NCBI RefSeq assembly: GCF_048007105.1
Contig: NZ_CP180352.1
Coordinates: 3,100,001-3,164,000 of the forward strand
Reading direction: 5' to 3'
Origin: Minwuia sp048007105
GTDB lineage: Bacteria; Pseudomonadota; Alphaproteobacteria; Minwuiales; Minwuiaceae
Length of the DNA stretch: 64,000 bases
Shown here: piece after piece, positions 52,381 through 64,000 of the stretch
Layout: each line of letters begins with the position of its first letter
Numbering within the stretch: the first letter of the stretch is position 1
Translations under genes and position numbers: made by a program
Notes under the pieces: model-generated
Databases searched by the model: none
The model's input: the letters and a program-made list of their open reading frames with translations, nothing else
What the model was told of the DNA's origin: nothing

Positions 52381-54267
52381 TCAGGCGTTGGCGTCCAGCC
52401 AGGCGATGATCTGGTCGGCCAGTTCGTCCGGGCTGGCTTCGCCGGCCTTGAGCACGATCTCCGCGCTTTCCGGCGCTTCGTAGGCGCTGTCGATGCCGGT
52501 GAAGTTCTTCAGCTGCCCGGCGCGCGCCTTCTTGTAGAGGCCCTTCGGGTCGCGCTGCTCGCAGATCTCCAGCGGCGTATCGACGAAGATCTCCACGAAT
52601 TCGGTGTCTTCGACCAGGTCGCGCGCCATCTGCCGCTCCGAGCGGAAGGGCGAGATGAACGATGTCAGCACGATCAGGCCGGCGTCGACCATCAGACGCG
52701 CCACCTCGGCGACACGGCGGATATTCTCCACACGGTCGGCGTCGGTGAAGCCGAGGTCCTTGTTCAGACCGTGGCGGACATTGTCGCCATCCAGCAGATA
52801 GGTGCGGCGGCCGAGCGCATGCAGCTTCTGCTCCAGCCGGTCGGCGACTGTCGACTTGCCCGAACCCGAGAGTCCGGTGAACCAGAGGACGCGGGGCTTC
52901 TGGTTGTTGGCCGTGGCGCGCGCCTGCTTGTCGATGGACATGTTGTGCCATTCGATGTTGCTGGCGCGGCGCAGGCCGTGGCTGATGACGCCGGCGCCGA
53001 CGGTGGCATTGGAGAATCGGTCGATGAGCACGAACGACCCGGTCGCGCGGTTCTCCCGGTAGGGGTCGAAGGCGACGGCGCGGTCGAGGGCCAGCTTGCA
53101 GTAGCCGACCTCATTCAGTTCAAGGCTCTTGCCCGCATGATGATCGAGCGTGTTCACATCGACCTTGTGGGTCAGGTCGGTGACCTGGGCCGTGGCCTGC
53201 GCGGTGGCGAAACGGATCACGTAGGTACGCTCCGGCAGCATCCGGTCCTGATCCATCCAGATGATGTGGGCGGCGAACTGGTCGGCGACCTGAGGCGCTT
53301 CGGCGGGCAGGGTGAGCACGTCGCCACGGCTGATGTCGATCTCGTCGGCGAGGGTCACGGTCACGGATTGCCCGGCCACCGCTTCCTGCAGCTCCGACGA
53401 CGGCCCGACGATTCTGGCGACCGTCGAGGTCCGGCCGGTCAGCGCCGCCGCGACCGTATCGCCGACCTTCACCCTTCCCGAGGGGATCAGGCCCGCAAAG
53501 CCGCGGAAGTCGAGATTGGGGCGGTTGACCCACTGGACCGGCAGGCGGAAGGGCGCATCGGCCTCCTCGTGACGGATCTCGATCTCTTCCAGCAGACGCA
53601 TCAGCGTCGGCCCCTCGTACCATGGCGTCTTGCCCTGCTTTTCGAAGACGTTGTCGCCGTCCAGCGCCGAAAGCGGGATGGCATGCACGTCCTCGATGCC
53701 GAGCCGGGCAGCAAATTGCCGGTATTCGGCGACAATGGCGTGGAAGGTGGCCTGGTCGTAGTCGACCAGATCCATCTTGTTCACGGCCAACACCACGTGC
53801 CGGATTCCCAGCAGCGAGACGATGTAGCTGTGCCGCCTGGTCTGGACCAGGACACCCTTGCGGGCGTCGATCAGGATGATGGCGAGGTCTGCCGTCGAGG
53901 CGCCGGTCGCCATGTTCCGGGTGTACTGCTCGTGGCCCGGCGTATCGGCGGCGATGAACTTGCGGCGGTCGGTCTCGAAGTAGCGGTAGGCGACGTCGAT
54001 GGTGATGCCCTGTTCGCGCTCGGCCTGCAGGCCGTCGACCAGCAGCGCCAGATCCACCTTCTCGCCCTGGGTGCCGTATTTCCGGCTCTCGCTCTCGGTA
54101 GCGGCCAGCTGGTCCTCGAAGACGGTCTTGGAATCGTAGAGCAGGCGGCCGAGCAGGGTGGATTTGCCGTCGTCCACCGAGCCGCAGGTGATGAAGCGGA
54201 GCTGGTCCTTGGCGTCCTGGGCGGCCAGGAAGGCGTCGATATCGATCGGCGGCGTGGTGTCGGCCAT
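52381..54267 (-). CDS. cysNC: Bifunctional sulfate adenylyltransferase subunit 1 / adenylylsulfate kinase
   Basis: The 628-residue fusion has an N-terminal GTPase CysN domain (CGSVDDGKSTLLGRLLYDS near residue 31; DTPGHEQYTRNMATGAST near 113) and a C-terminal APS kinase domain from about residue 455 (FTGLSGSGKSTVADRL). Together with CysD it turns sulfate into PAPS. This is the architecture of rhizobial NodQ and many alphaproteobacterial CysNC proteins. The start overlaps the cysD stop. No PAPS reductase gene lies nearby. Confidence 0.94.
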   Translation of the reverse strand: MADTTPPIDIDAFLAAQDAKDQLRFITCGSVDDGKSTLLGRLLYDSKTVFEDQLAATESESRKYGTQGEKVDLALLVDGLQAEREQGITIDVAYRYFETDRRKFIAADTPGHEQYTRNMATGASTADLAIILIDARKGVLVQTRRHSYIVSLLGIRHVVLAVNKMDLVDYDQATFHAIVAEYRQFAARLGIEDVHAIPLSALDGDNVFEKQGKTPWYEGPTLMRLLEEIEIRHEEADAPFRLPVQWVNRPNLDFRGFAGLIPSGRVKVGDTVAAALTGRTSTVARIVGPSSELQEAVAGQSVTVTLADEIDISRGDVLTLPAEAPQVADQFAAHIIWMDQDRMLPERTYVIRFATAQATAQVTDLTHKVDVNTLDHHAGKSLELNEVGYCKLALDRAVAFDPYRENRATGSFVLIDRFSNATVGAGVISHGLRRASNIEWHNMSIDKQARATANNQKPRVLWFTGLSGSGKSTVADRLEQKLHALGRRTYLLDGDNVRHGLNKDLGFTDADRVENIRRVAEVARLMVDAGLIVLTSFISPFRSERQMARDLVEDTEFVEIFVDTPLEICEQRDPKGLYKKARAGQLKNFTGIDSAYEAPESAEIVLKAGEASPDELADQIIAWLDANA

Positions 54268-55169
54268 CAGAAATAGCCCTCCTGCTTCTTCTTCTCCATG
54301 GACCCGATCTGGTCCTGGTCGATCACGCGGCCCTGCCGCTCCGAAGCGCGGGATTGCAGCAATTCCAGAATGATATCCGGCACTGTTGCAGCACTGGATT
54401 CAACGGCGCCAGTCAGCGGATAGCAGCCCAGAGTGCGGAAGCGGACCAGCCGCTGCGCGGGAACCTCGCCGTCATGCAGCGGCATCCGGTCGTCGTCGAC
54501 CATATTCAGCACGCCATCGCGCTCCACGATCGGGCGTTCGGCGGCGAAATAGAGCGGTACCAGCGGGATGCCTTCCCGATGGATGTATTGCCAGATGTCG
54601 AGCTCGGTCCAGTTGGAGAGCGGGAAAACGCGGACGCTCTCGCCGGGTGCGACACGCGTGTTGTAAAGGTTCCAGAGTTCCGGCCGCTGCGCCTTCGGGT
54701 CCCAGCGGTGGGCCTTCGAGCGGAAGGAGAAGACACGCTCCTTGGCGCGGGATTTCTCCTCGTCCCGGCGGGCGCCGCCGAAGGCCGCGTCGAACCTGTA
54801 CTTGTCCAGCGCCTGCTTGAGCGCTTCGGTCTTCATCACGTCGGTGTGCAGCTTGGACCCGTGCGTGAACGGTCCGATGCCGCGTTCCACACCGTCCTGA
54901 TTGATGTGGACGATCAGATCGAAGCCCAGCTGCCCGGCCAGCCGGTCCCGGAACTCGATCATCTCGCGGAACTTCCAGGTTGTATCGACGTGCAGGAGAG
55001 GGAAGGGCGGCTTGCCGGGCGCGAAGGCCTTCATCGTCAGGTGCAGCATCACCGCCGAATCCTTGCCGATGGAATAGAGCATCACCGGATTGCGGAACTC
55101 GGCCGCGACCTCGCGGATGATGTGGATGCTCTCGGATTCGAGGCGGTCGAGATGGGAAAGCTGTGTCAT
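54267..55169 (-). CDS. cysD: Sulfate adenylyltransferase subunit 2
   Basis: The 300-residue ATP-sulfurylase small subunit has the PP-loop variant MLYSIGKDSAVMLHL near residue 30, VDTTWKFREMIEFRD near 61, RRDEEKSRAKERVFSFR near 134 and LSNWTELDIWQYI. It joins sulfate to AMP, driven by GTP hydrolysis in CysN. The MTQLSHLDRLESESIHIIRE start matches the family, although the leader just before it (TTTCCCGTAAA) has almost no ribosome-binding sequence. Confidence 0.95.
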   Translation of the reverse strand: MTQLSHLDRLESESIHIIREVAAEFRNPVMLYSIGKDSAVMLHLTMKAFAPGKPPFPLLHVDTTWKFREMIEFRDRLAGQLGFDLIVHINQDGVERGIGPFTHGSKLHTDVMKTEALKQALDKYRFDAAFGGARRDEEKSRAKERVFSFRSKAHRWDPKAQRPELWNLYNTRVAPGESVRVFPLSNWTELDIWQYIHREGIPLVPLYFAAERPIVERDGVLNMVDDDRMPLHDGEVPAQRLVRFRTLGCYPLTGAVESSAATVPDIILELLQSRASERQGRVIDQDQIGSMEKKKQEGYF

Positions 55170-55275
55170 TTTACGGGAAATTACCGTGATTCAGCGGGAT
55201 TACAGTTGCGGAGGCACGGAATTAGCGCCCGACTGTCCGCTATGCAAATCGTTTGCCGACAACGGGAGGAAATTG

Positions 55276-56082
55276 ATGCCCATACGGACCGAGAAGGATG
55301 GGGGTGTCTGGACCATCATCCATTCCAGACCGCAGGCGCGGAATGCGATGGACCCGGAACACGCGCAGGCCCTGTACGATGCGTTCCTGACATTCGAAGC
55401 GGACGACAGCGCATCCGTTGCGGTGTTCTGGGGCGATGGTGGTGCCTTCTGCGCTGGCTGGGACCTGAAGAATGCGGCGCAGCGCGATCCGGACGGCACG
55501 GACGGCCGCATGAGCGATCTCGCTCTCGCACCGGATGAACGGGGCCACATCATCGGCCCGATGGGCCCGAGCCGGCTTGAGCTCTCGAAGCCCGTCATCG
55601 CGGCGGTGGAAGGGCCGGCGGTCGCCGGCGGCATGGAACTCGCCATGTGGGCGGACATGCGGGTGATGGCCGAAACCGCCTTCATGGGCGTCTATTGCCG
55701 CAGATGGGGTGTGCCGCTGATCGACGGCGGCACAGTGCGCCTGCCGCGCCTGGTCGGCGAGGGACGGGCGATGGACCTGATCCTGACCGGCCGGCGCGTC
55801 GATGCCGAGGAGTGTCTGCAGATCGGCCTCTGCGAGTATGTGGTCCCTGAAGGTGAGGCGAGGGCGAAGGCCGAGGAACTCGCGCGCCAGATCTCCCGTT
55901 TTCCGCAGAAATGCATGAACGCCGACCGCCGGTCGCTGAAGGCGCAGCATGGCCTGCCCATGCGGGCAGCGCTGCACAGCGAGTGGACAATCAGTTCCGC
56001 AATGGTGGCGGAGGAAGGCATCGCCGGCGCCGCCCGCTTCGCCGCGGGCAAGGGCCGTGGTGGCGATTACGGGGATATCTGA
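55276..56082 (+). CDS. Crotonase/enoyl-CoA hydratase family protein
   Basis: The 268-residue crotonase has the oxyanion segment FCAGWDLKNA near residue 64 and the first glutamate in AGGMELAMW. The second acidic position is replaced in VYCRRWGVPLIDGGTVRLPR, a sequence typical of a recognised subgroup of this family. It may therefore not be a simple hydratase. CGGGAGGAAATTG precedes the ATG. It stands alone between divergent cysD and a convergent desaturase-like gene. Confidence 0.88.
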   Translation: MPIRTEKDGGVWTIIHSRPQARNAMDPEHAQALYDAFLTFEADDSASVAVFWGDGGAFCAGWDLKNAAQRDPDGTDGRMSDLALAPDERGHIIGPMGPSRLELSKPVIAAVEGPAVAGGMELAMWADMRVMAETAFMGVYCRRWGVPLIDGGTVRLPRLVGEGRAMDLILTGRRVDAEECLQIGLCEYVVPEGEARAKAEELARQISRFPQKCMNADRRSLKAQHGLPMRAALHSEWTISSAMVAEEGIAGAARFAAGKGRGGDYGDI

Positions 56083-56091
56083 CGCCGTCGA

Positions 56092-56982
<891 letters not shown>

Positions 56983-56986
56983 CCGT

Positions 56987-57403
56987 TCAGCCTTCCAGTT
57001 CCGCGTACAGCATCAGCGCCTTGCGCCACTTTTCCAGCGCCGTCTCGTCGGTGAACCGCAGCGTGAGTGGCGGCTGGCCGAAGGAGCGGAACCGGATATG
57101 CAGTTCGTTGTCCCCGCCGTCCAGCTTCAACTGCCGGATGTCACCCGACGAGAGCAGGGTGACGCCGGTATCGTCACCCATCGCGCGGACGACGGCCATG
57201 CGGTCCATGCCGTCGATCCAGGCGACGGCGGCGCGGCCGTCTCTCGATATCTCGATCGCCGCGGCTTCGTGTCCGTCCGCCGCAAGGGCCGCTGAAACCG
57301 CATCCCGGTCGACCGGCTTGCCGCGGCTGCCGCCTGTGACCCAGACCAGAACGACAATCAGCAGGATGCCGCCGATGGGCAGAATGAATTCGGTGGGGTC
57401 CAT
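56987..57403 (-). CDS. Hypothetical protein with one N-terminal membrane helix
   Basis: The 138-residue protein has a hydrophobic helix (about residues 6-23, ILPIGGILLIVVLVWVTGG) and a soluble domain. The domain includes AAWIDGMDRMAVVRAMGDD-like content and an FGQPPLTLRFTDETALEKW end. I do not recognise a family. It lies between the desaturase-like gene, four bases downstream, and the truncated GFA gene. The ATG at 57403 is preceded by a weak GAGAGA. It may be a small membrane-anchored cytoplasmic protein. Confidence 0.65.
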   Translation of the reverse strand: MDPTEFILPIGGILLIVVLVWVTGGSRGKPVDRDAVSAALAADGHEAAAIEISRDGRAAVAWIDGMDRMAVVRAMGDDTGVTLLSSGDIRQLKLDGGDNELHIRFRSFGQPPLTLRFTDETALEKWRKALMLYAELEG

Positions 57404-57408
57404 TTCTC

Positions 57409-57597
57409 TCAGCCGGCACCCGAGCCGCGCTCCCGCGGATGGCGCGGCAGTCCATCGTCGATCAGCCCCCACCGGACGGCTTTCTCCGTCCAGAGATGCT
57501 CGCTCGGCCGGAACGCATCCGGATCGTCCAGCGTGGCGTCGGCCTCGATGCGGTAACGGAGTGCGCCGCAGAGGCAGCCGCCGGTCAGTGCACCCAT
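57409..57597 (-). CDS. Internally deleted GFA (CENP-V/S-(hydroxymethyl)glutathione synthase-like) protein
   Basis: The 62-residue reading frame begins with the GFA family N terminus (GGCLCGALRYRIEA) and passes straight to the family C-terminal end (TLDDPDAFRPSEHLWTE, then DDGLPRHPRE). The middle of about 70 residues, with the second cysteine pair that binds zinc, is missing. The join is in frame. It may be a remnant or a reduced protein. It starts eight bases after xthA ends and precedes the hypothetical membrane protein. Confidence 0.65.
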   Translation of the reverse strand: MGALTGGCLCGALRYRIEADATLDDPDAFRPSEHLWTEKAVRWGLIDDGLPRHPRERGSGAG

Positions 57598-57604
57598 TGG
57601 CCTA

Positions 57605-58375
57605 CTACTCCGACAGCTCGACCCAGGCCGGCGTGTGGTCCGACGGCTTCTCCTCGCCACGCGGACCGCGGTCGACACCGGCCGCCTCCAGCCGGTCGAC
57701 GGCCTGAGGCGAGAGCAGCAGGTGGTCGATCCTGAGCCCGTGGTCCTTCTGCCATGCGCCGGCGGTGTAGTCCCAGTAGGTGTAGAAGTGGTCCTGCGGG
57801 TTGTGCAGATGCACCGCGTCCGTGAGGCCGAGATTGATCAGCTGCCGGAAGCGGTTGCGGCTTTCCGGCTGGCAAAGCGCATCCCCGGCGAACCCCTTCG
57901 GATCCCAGACGTCGCCGTCGGTCGGGCAGACATTGTAGTCGCCGGCCATGACGAAGGGCTGTTCCTCGGCCAGCAGTTCCTTCGCCCGCGCGATCAGCCG
58001 GTCCATCCAGCCGAGCTTGTAGTCGAACTTCTCGCCAGGCACGGGATTGCCGTTGGGCAGGTAGAGACCGCAGACCCGGACCCCGCCGACCGTCGCCTCG
58101 ATATAACGCGCTTGCTCGTCGCCATCGTCACCGGGCAGTCCGGTGGACACATCATCCAGCGGCAGCTTGGAGAGCAGAGCGACGCCGTTGTAGGTCTTCT
58201 GCCCGTGGACGGCGACGTTGTAGCCGAGATCCTCGATCTCCAGCGCCGGGAAGTTCTCGTCGATGCACTTGATTTCCTGGAGGCAGACGACGTCGGGCGC
58301 CGCCGTCTTCAGGTATTCGGTGACGTGCGGCAGCCGGACCTTGATCGAATTGACGTTCCAGGTGGCGATGCGCAT
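57605..58375 (-). CDS. xthA: Exodeoxyribonuclease III
   Basis: The 256-residue AP endonuclease/3'-5' exonuclease has ATWNVNSIKVRLPHV, the metal-binding VCLQEIKCID near residue 33, GDYNVCPTDGDVWDP near 146 and the C-terminal RIDHLLLS and SDHTPAWVEL. These are the conserved Asp, Glu, Asn and His of the family. It repairs abasic sites and blocked 3' ends in DNA. It is a little shorter than E. coli XthA (268 residues) but complete. Confidence 0.94.
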   Translation of the reverse strand: MRIATWNVNSIKVRLPHVTEYLKTAAPDVVCLQEIKCIDENFPALEIEDLGYNVAVHGQKTYNGVALLSKLPLDDVSTGLPGDDGDEQARYIEATVGGVRVCGLYLPNGNPVPGEKFDYKLGWMDRLIARAKELLAEEQPFVMAGDYNVCPTDGDVWDPKGFAGDALCQPESRNRFRQLINLGLTDAVHLHNPQDHFYTYWDYTAGAWQKDHGLRIDHLLLSPQAVDRLEAAGVDRGPRGEEKPSDHTPAWVELSE

Positions 58376-58404
58376 GGGCGGGCCTCGGCGAATCCGGTGG
58401 GCGA

Positions 58405-59022
58405 TCAGGAGGCCGGATCATAACGGCGTTTGGCCAGCCACACACTGTGGCCGTTGCAGTCCGGATCCTCGGGCACGAAGTCGATCACGTCGAAGCCGTT
58501 GCCGTCGAGCAATTCCCGATAGGTCTCGGGGGCCAGGCTGGCATGATGCACCGGTTCGCCCTCGAAGATGCTGAACGCCTCGCCGTATTCCGGGCCGCTG
58601 GTGAACAGCAGCGGCGCGCCGGGCGCCGCATGTGCGGCGAAAACGGGGAACATCTCCGGCTGCTCAGCCCAGGTCAGGAAGAAGAAGCTGTCGAAGGCGA
58701 TCAGCCCGTCGAAGCTCCGTCCCAGATCGAGGGTGCGCATGTCGGCCTCGATCCACTCATGTTCCGGATAGCGCGAACGGCAGAGATCCAGCATGCCGGG
58801 CGAGGTGTCGACACCCGTCACCTGACATTCCTTGTCGATCAGATAGCGGGCGATCGGTTCGCCCATGCCGCAGCCGATGTCGAGCACCCGGCGGCCTTCG
58901 GGCATCGCGGCCAGGAACCGGTCGAGCCAGCTGCGTTCAAAGAGGCTGCGGTCGCGGTCGCGGTTGAAGGCGGCCACGTGGCGGCGATAGGTGTCGATCG
59001 TGATTGCGGTCGGGTCGGTCAT
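58405..59022 (-). CDS. Class I SAM-dependent methyltransferase
   Basis: The 205-residue Rossmann-fold methyltransferase has motif I VLDIGCGMGEPIARYL near residue 45, the acidic end of strand 2 in VTGVDTSPGML near 75 and motif IV-like DGLIAFDSFFFLTW near 115. The family acts on many small molecules or proteins, and nothing in the sequence or neighbours fixes the substrate. It is separate from xthA by 29 bases and read in the same direction. Confidence 0.87.
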   Translation of the reverse strand: MTDPTAITIDTYRRHVAAFNRDRDRSLFERSWLDRFLAAMPEGRRVLDIGCGMGEPIARYLIDKECQVTGVDTSPGMLDLCRSRYPEHEWIEADMRTLDLGRSFDGLIAFDSFFFLTWAEQPEMFPVFAAHAAPGAPLLFTSGPEYGEAFSIFEGEPVHHASLAPETYRELLDGNGFDVIDFVPEDPDCNGHSVWLAKRRYDPAS

Positions 59023-59200
59023 GAACCCGGCCCCGGTGCGAGGGTGTCTGCAGTCATCGGTGTCCTCCCCGGACCCGTCGCGATGGTCCTGATGCCATCG
59101 CCGTTCGCCGCCCGGGCGGCAGACGGCCTCCCGGGCATACGCAACGCGCCACGTGACCGCAAGGTTCCCGCCGGGCGCGAGAGTCTCCCTTCGGAGGGAC

Positions 59201-59478
59201 TCAGCCGCTGGCGGCGGCCGTTTCCAGATCCTTGTACAGCGCCCGCGCCTCGGCGGCCGGACCGCGCCGTTCCCCGGTCTGCACCACTTCGACGATGCAG
59301 ACCTCGTTGGCGCGCGGGAAGGTGAGAATATCGCCTGGTTTCACCTGCTGACTTGGCTTGCTGACGATCCTGCGGTTGATCCTGAACCGGCTGTCCCGGA
59401 CGGCCTTGGCGGCCAGTGAACGGCTCTTGTAGAAACGGGCGTACCAGAGCCAGAGATCGAGGCGGATCGCGCTAGCTG

Positions 59479-59482
<4 letters not shown>
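59201..59482 (-). CDS. S4 RNA-binding domain protein (HslR-like)
   Basis: The 93-residue protein is essentially one S4 domain: IRLDLWLWYARFYKSRSLAA at residues 6-25, then FRINRRIVSKPSQQVKPGD and a beta strand ILTFPRANEVCIVEV. HslR-type proteins bind stalled ribosomal RNA or structured RNA. The start overlaps the helicase stop (ATGA), and this helicase-S4 pair is common in alphaproteobacteria, which suggests that both work on RNA. Confidence 0.9.
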
Positions 59483-62046
<2,564 letters not shown>

Positions 62047-62225
62047 GAAGCAGAATCCAGCAAATCCAAGGCTTTCGAGCCAAGATAGTGTGTCATTTGC
62101 ATGACGGAACGTCCAATTCCTGCGAATCGGATGTCGGCGGGGATGTAGGGCGGCCGTCCCGAATTGTCGCTGGACGCCGATATCCATTGCCTCCGCCGGA
62201 CGCTTTGGATACCAGAAGCCCCGCC

Positions 62226-63362
62226 ATGAACGACCAGATGCACAAGGCGCTGCTGCCCACCGGACTGACCGACGCCCTGCCCGAACAGGCAGAGGTGGAG
62301 CTCGACGCTGTCCGCTGCCTGCAGGATACCTTCCGCGGCCGTGGCTACCGCGCCGTGAAGCCGCCGCTTCTGGAGTTCGAGGAGAACCTTCTGACCGGCC
62401 CGGGCGCGGGCCTGACCGCCCAGATCTTCCGGCTCATGGATCCGATCTCGCAGCGGATGATGGGCCTCCGGGCGGACATGACGCCTCAGATCGCCCGTCT
62501 GGCCGCGACGCGGCTCGCCGCCGCGCCGAGGCCGCTGCGCCTCTGCTATTCGGGACAGGTTCTGCGCGTCCGCGGCGACCAGCTGCGGCCCGAGCGTCAG
62601 TTCACCCAGGCAGGCATCGAGTTGCTGGGCAGCGACACGGTCGCCGCCGAGGCCGAAGTCCTGCTGCTGGTCGTCGAAGGGCTCCGCAAGGCCGGCGTCG
62701 ACCACATCACCGTCGACCTGACCCTGCCGGCGCTGGCGCCGATGGTGCTGAAGGGGCAGGGGTATGATCCCGAAGCCATCGCCGCCGCGCGGGAGGCCCT
62801 GGACGGCAAGGATGCGGGCGAGCTCAAGGCGGTCGTGGGCGACGACGCGACCGTTTTTGCGCTGCTGGATGCCGTCGGCGTCGCCGCGGACGGCATGGCG
62901 CGGCTTAAGGCGCTCGGCGTTTCGGGACAGGCCGGACAGCTGATCGACCGGCTCGCCGAACTGGTCGATATGGTCGCCGCCGCCGATCCGGCGCTCTCGC
63001 TGACCGTGGACCCGGGCGAGTATCGCGGCTTCGAGTATCAGAGCGGGGTCGCCTTCGCGATCTTCGCGCGCGGCGTTCGTGGCGAGATCGCACGCGGCGG
63101 TCGCTACACAACGGATGCCGGCGAGACCGCCGTCGGCGCCACGGTCTATCTCGATGCGGTCGTCCGGGCCCTGACGCCGTCGGAACAGGCGCCGCTGGCC
63201 TATGCGCCCTACGGCACGTCCGAGGCGCACATTGCGGCAGCGCGCGAGAACGGCTTCGCCGTGGTGAGCGGTCTGGATCCGGAAACGGACCCCGCGGACG
63301 AGGCGCAGGCGCTCGGCTGCAGCCATATTCTTCGAAACGGCGCCGTTTCGGCGCTGGTCTGA
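62226..63362 (+). CDS. hisZ: ATP phosphoribosyltransferase regulatory subunit
   Basis: The 378-residue protein is a histidyl-tRNA-synthetase-like paralogue. It starts with LLPTGLTDALPEQAEVEL and shows motif 2-like LRLCYSGQVLRV and PERQFTQAGIELLG near residues 104-140, and a GGRYT loop near 293. It lacks the tRNA-binding domain of HisS. HisZ binds short-form HisG to form the first enzyme of histidine synthesis. No hisG is visible; purA follows 25 bases later, a pairing seen in related genomes. Confidence 0.92.
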   Translation: MNDQMHKALLPTGLTDALPEQAEVELDAVRCLQDTFRGRGYRAVKPPLLEFEENLLTGPGAGLTAQIFRLMDPISQRMMGLRADMTPQIARLAATRLAAAPRPLRLCYSGQVLRVRGDQLRPERQFTQAGIELLGSDTVAAEAEVLLLVVEGLRKAGVDHITVDLTLPALAPMVLKGQGYDPEAIAAAREALDGKDAGELKAVVGDDATVFALLDAVGVAADGMARLKALGVSGQAGQLIDRLAELVDMVAAADPALSLTVDPGEYRGFEYQSGVAFAIFARGVRGEIARGGRYTTDAGETAVGATVYLDAVVRALTPSEQAPLAYAPYGTSEAHIAAARENGFAVVSGLDPETDPADEAQALGCSHILRNGAVSALV

Positions 63363-63387
63363 ACCCTCAAGCAAAGGCAGGCATGCC

Positions 63388-64000
63388 ATGACCAATGTTG
63401 TCGTCGTGGGCGCCCAGTGGGGCGACGAAGGCAAGGGCAAGATCGTCGACTGGCTTTCCGACAAGGCTGACGTCGTCGTCCGCTACCAGGGCGGTCACAA
63501 TGCGGGCCATACGCTGGTCATCGACGGCGTCACCTACAAGCTGGCGCTGCTGCCCTCCGGCATCGTCCGGCCGGGGAAGCTCTCGATCATCGGGAACGGC
63601 GTTGTTCTCGATCCGCGGGCCTTTCTGGACGAGGTCGCCCGGCTCAATCAGCAAGGGGTCAGAGTGACTCCGGACAACCTCAAGATCGCCGCAAATGCCT
63701 GCTTGATCATGAGCTTGCACCGGGACCTTGATGCCATTCGCGAGGAAGCCGCGGGCCGCGGACAGATCGGCACGACCCGGCGCGGCATCGGCCCCGCCTA
63801 TGAGGACAAGGTCGCCCGCCGCGCCATCCGCGTCGCCGATCTCGACGACCGCGATACGCTGGACGAGAAGATCGAGCGGCTGCTGGTACACCACAACGCC
63901 CTCCGGCGCGGCCTTGGACAACCCGAGATCGCCCATGCAGATCTCCTGAAGGAACTCGAGGATGTCGCCGACGAGATCATGGCCTATGCCGATCACGTCT
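63388..64000 (+). CDS. purA: Adenylosuccinate synthetase, N-terminal part
   Basis: The gene is cut by the window end after about 204 residues. The visible part has the GTP-binding GAQWGDEGKGKIVDWLS at residues 8-24, GGHNAGHT near 37, NGVVLDP, and the IMP-binding GTTRRGIGPAYEDKVARRA near 129. It forms adenylosuccinate from IMP and aspartate in AMP synthesis. AAAGGCAGG lies upstream of the ATG. It probably shares a transcript with hisZ. Confidence 0.96.
   Translation, partial: MTNVVVVGAQWGDEGKGKIVDWLSDKADVVVRYQGGHNAGHTLVIDGVTYKLALLPSGIVRPGKLSIIGNGVVLDPRAFLDEVARLNQQGVRVTPDNLKIAANACLIMSLHRDLDAIREEAAGRGQIGTTRRGIGPAYEDKVARRAIRVADLDDRDTLDEKIERLLVHHNALRRGLGQPEIAHADLLKELEDVADEIMAYADHV

Noticed and set aside
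59181..59201. Hairpin at the end of the S4 gene
   Set aside because: The stem has a bulge and no U-rich tail on the minus strand, so a terminator call is not supported.

Overview
The window is high-GC DNA from a free-living, metabolically versatile alphaproteobacterium. The clues are the dusB-ntrB-ntrC order, a fused IspDF, ccoNOQP followed by ccoGHIS, an FNR with FnrL-type cysteine spacing, a Suv3-like helicase paired with an S4 protein, and hisZ-purA. A Rhodospirillales-like relative is my best guess, but no rRNA or other phylogenetic marker is present to settle it. Genes are packed very tightly: many ATGA or GTGA start/stop overlaps, convergent genes that abut or share stop codons, and no gene-free stretch longer than about 240 bases. 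I saw no tRNA, rRNA, CRISPR array, prophage or insertion sequence.

Region 1 (1-8257, plus strand) is an acyl-CoA catabolic operon: CaiB-type CoA transferase, two crotonases, an HMG-CoA-lyase-like enzyme, acyl-CoA dehydrogenase, MaoC hydratase, MmgE/PrpD and an NDP-forming acyl-CoA synthetase. Region 2 (8287-12679, minus) holds a molybdenum hydroxylase large subunit without its partner subunits, a TIGR04282/TIGR04283 glycosyltransferase pair and a di-iron hydroxylase. Region 3 (12740-27157) looks like one divergent transport and catabolism unit. Leftward are an MBL hydrolase, a NicX-like ring-cleavage dioxygenase, an alpha/beta hydrolase, an acyl-CoA dehydrogenase and a second NDP-forming synthetase. 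Rightward are a complete Liv-type ABC transporter, an AMP-forming acyl-CoA ligase and two tandem, very similar binding proteins, closed by a rho-independent terminator. No transcription regulator lies in the first 27 kb.

Region 4 (27390-33556) is mixed: a secreted-repeat protein, a YcaQ-type DNA glycosylase, a cupin/MetE-like pair, DinB, an aldehyde dehydrogenase and a CinA-type amidase. Region 5 (33556-38833) holds pgpA-ispDF leftward and dusB-ntrB-ntrC rightward. Region 6 (38830-49037) is a respiratory and oxygen-response island: cbb3 oxidase ccoNOQP, maturation genes ccoGHIS, a hemerythrin-like gene, fnr and a tandem universal stress protein. Two good FNR boxes are placed exactly for class II activation of ccoN and of the stress protein.

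Region 7 (49044-64000) is housekeeping and mixed metabolism: ketopantoate reductase, an EAL phosphodiesterase, a SpoU methyltransferase, an asparaginase, cysD and fused cysNC, a crotonase, a sterol-desaturase-like enzyme, an internally deleted GFA protein, xthA, a methyltransferase, the S4/helicase pair, hisZ and the start of purA.

Four genes (caiB, the second binding protein, ntrC, ccoH) each carry one apparent extra base in a short homopolymer. Removing it restores a full-length family member each time, so I read these as probable sequence errors rather than true pseudogenes. I do not see a clearly undescribed system. The most interesting leads are the NicX-like cassette coupled to the Liv transporter and the FNR-controlled island with the hemerythrin-like gene.
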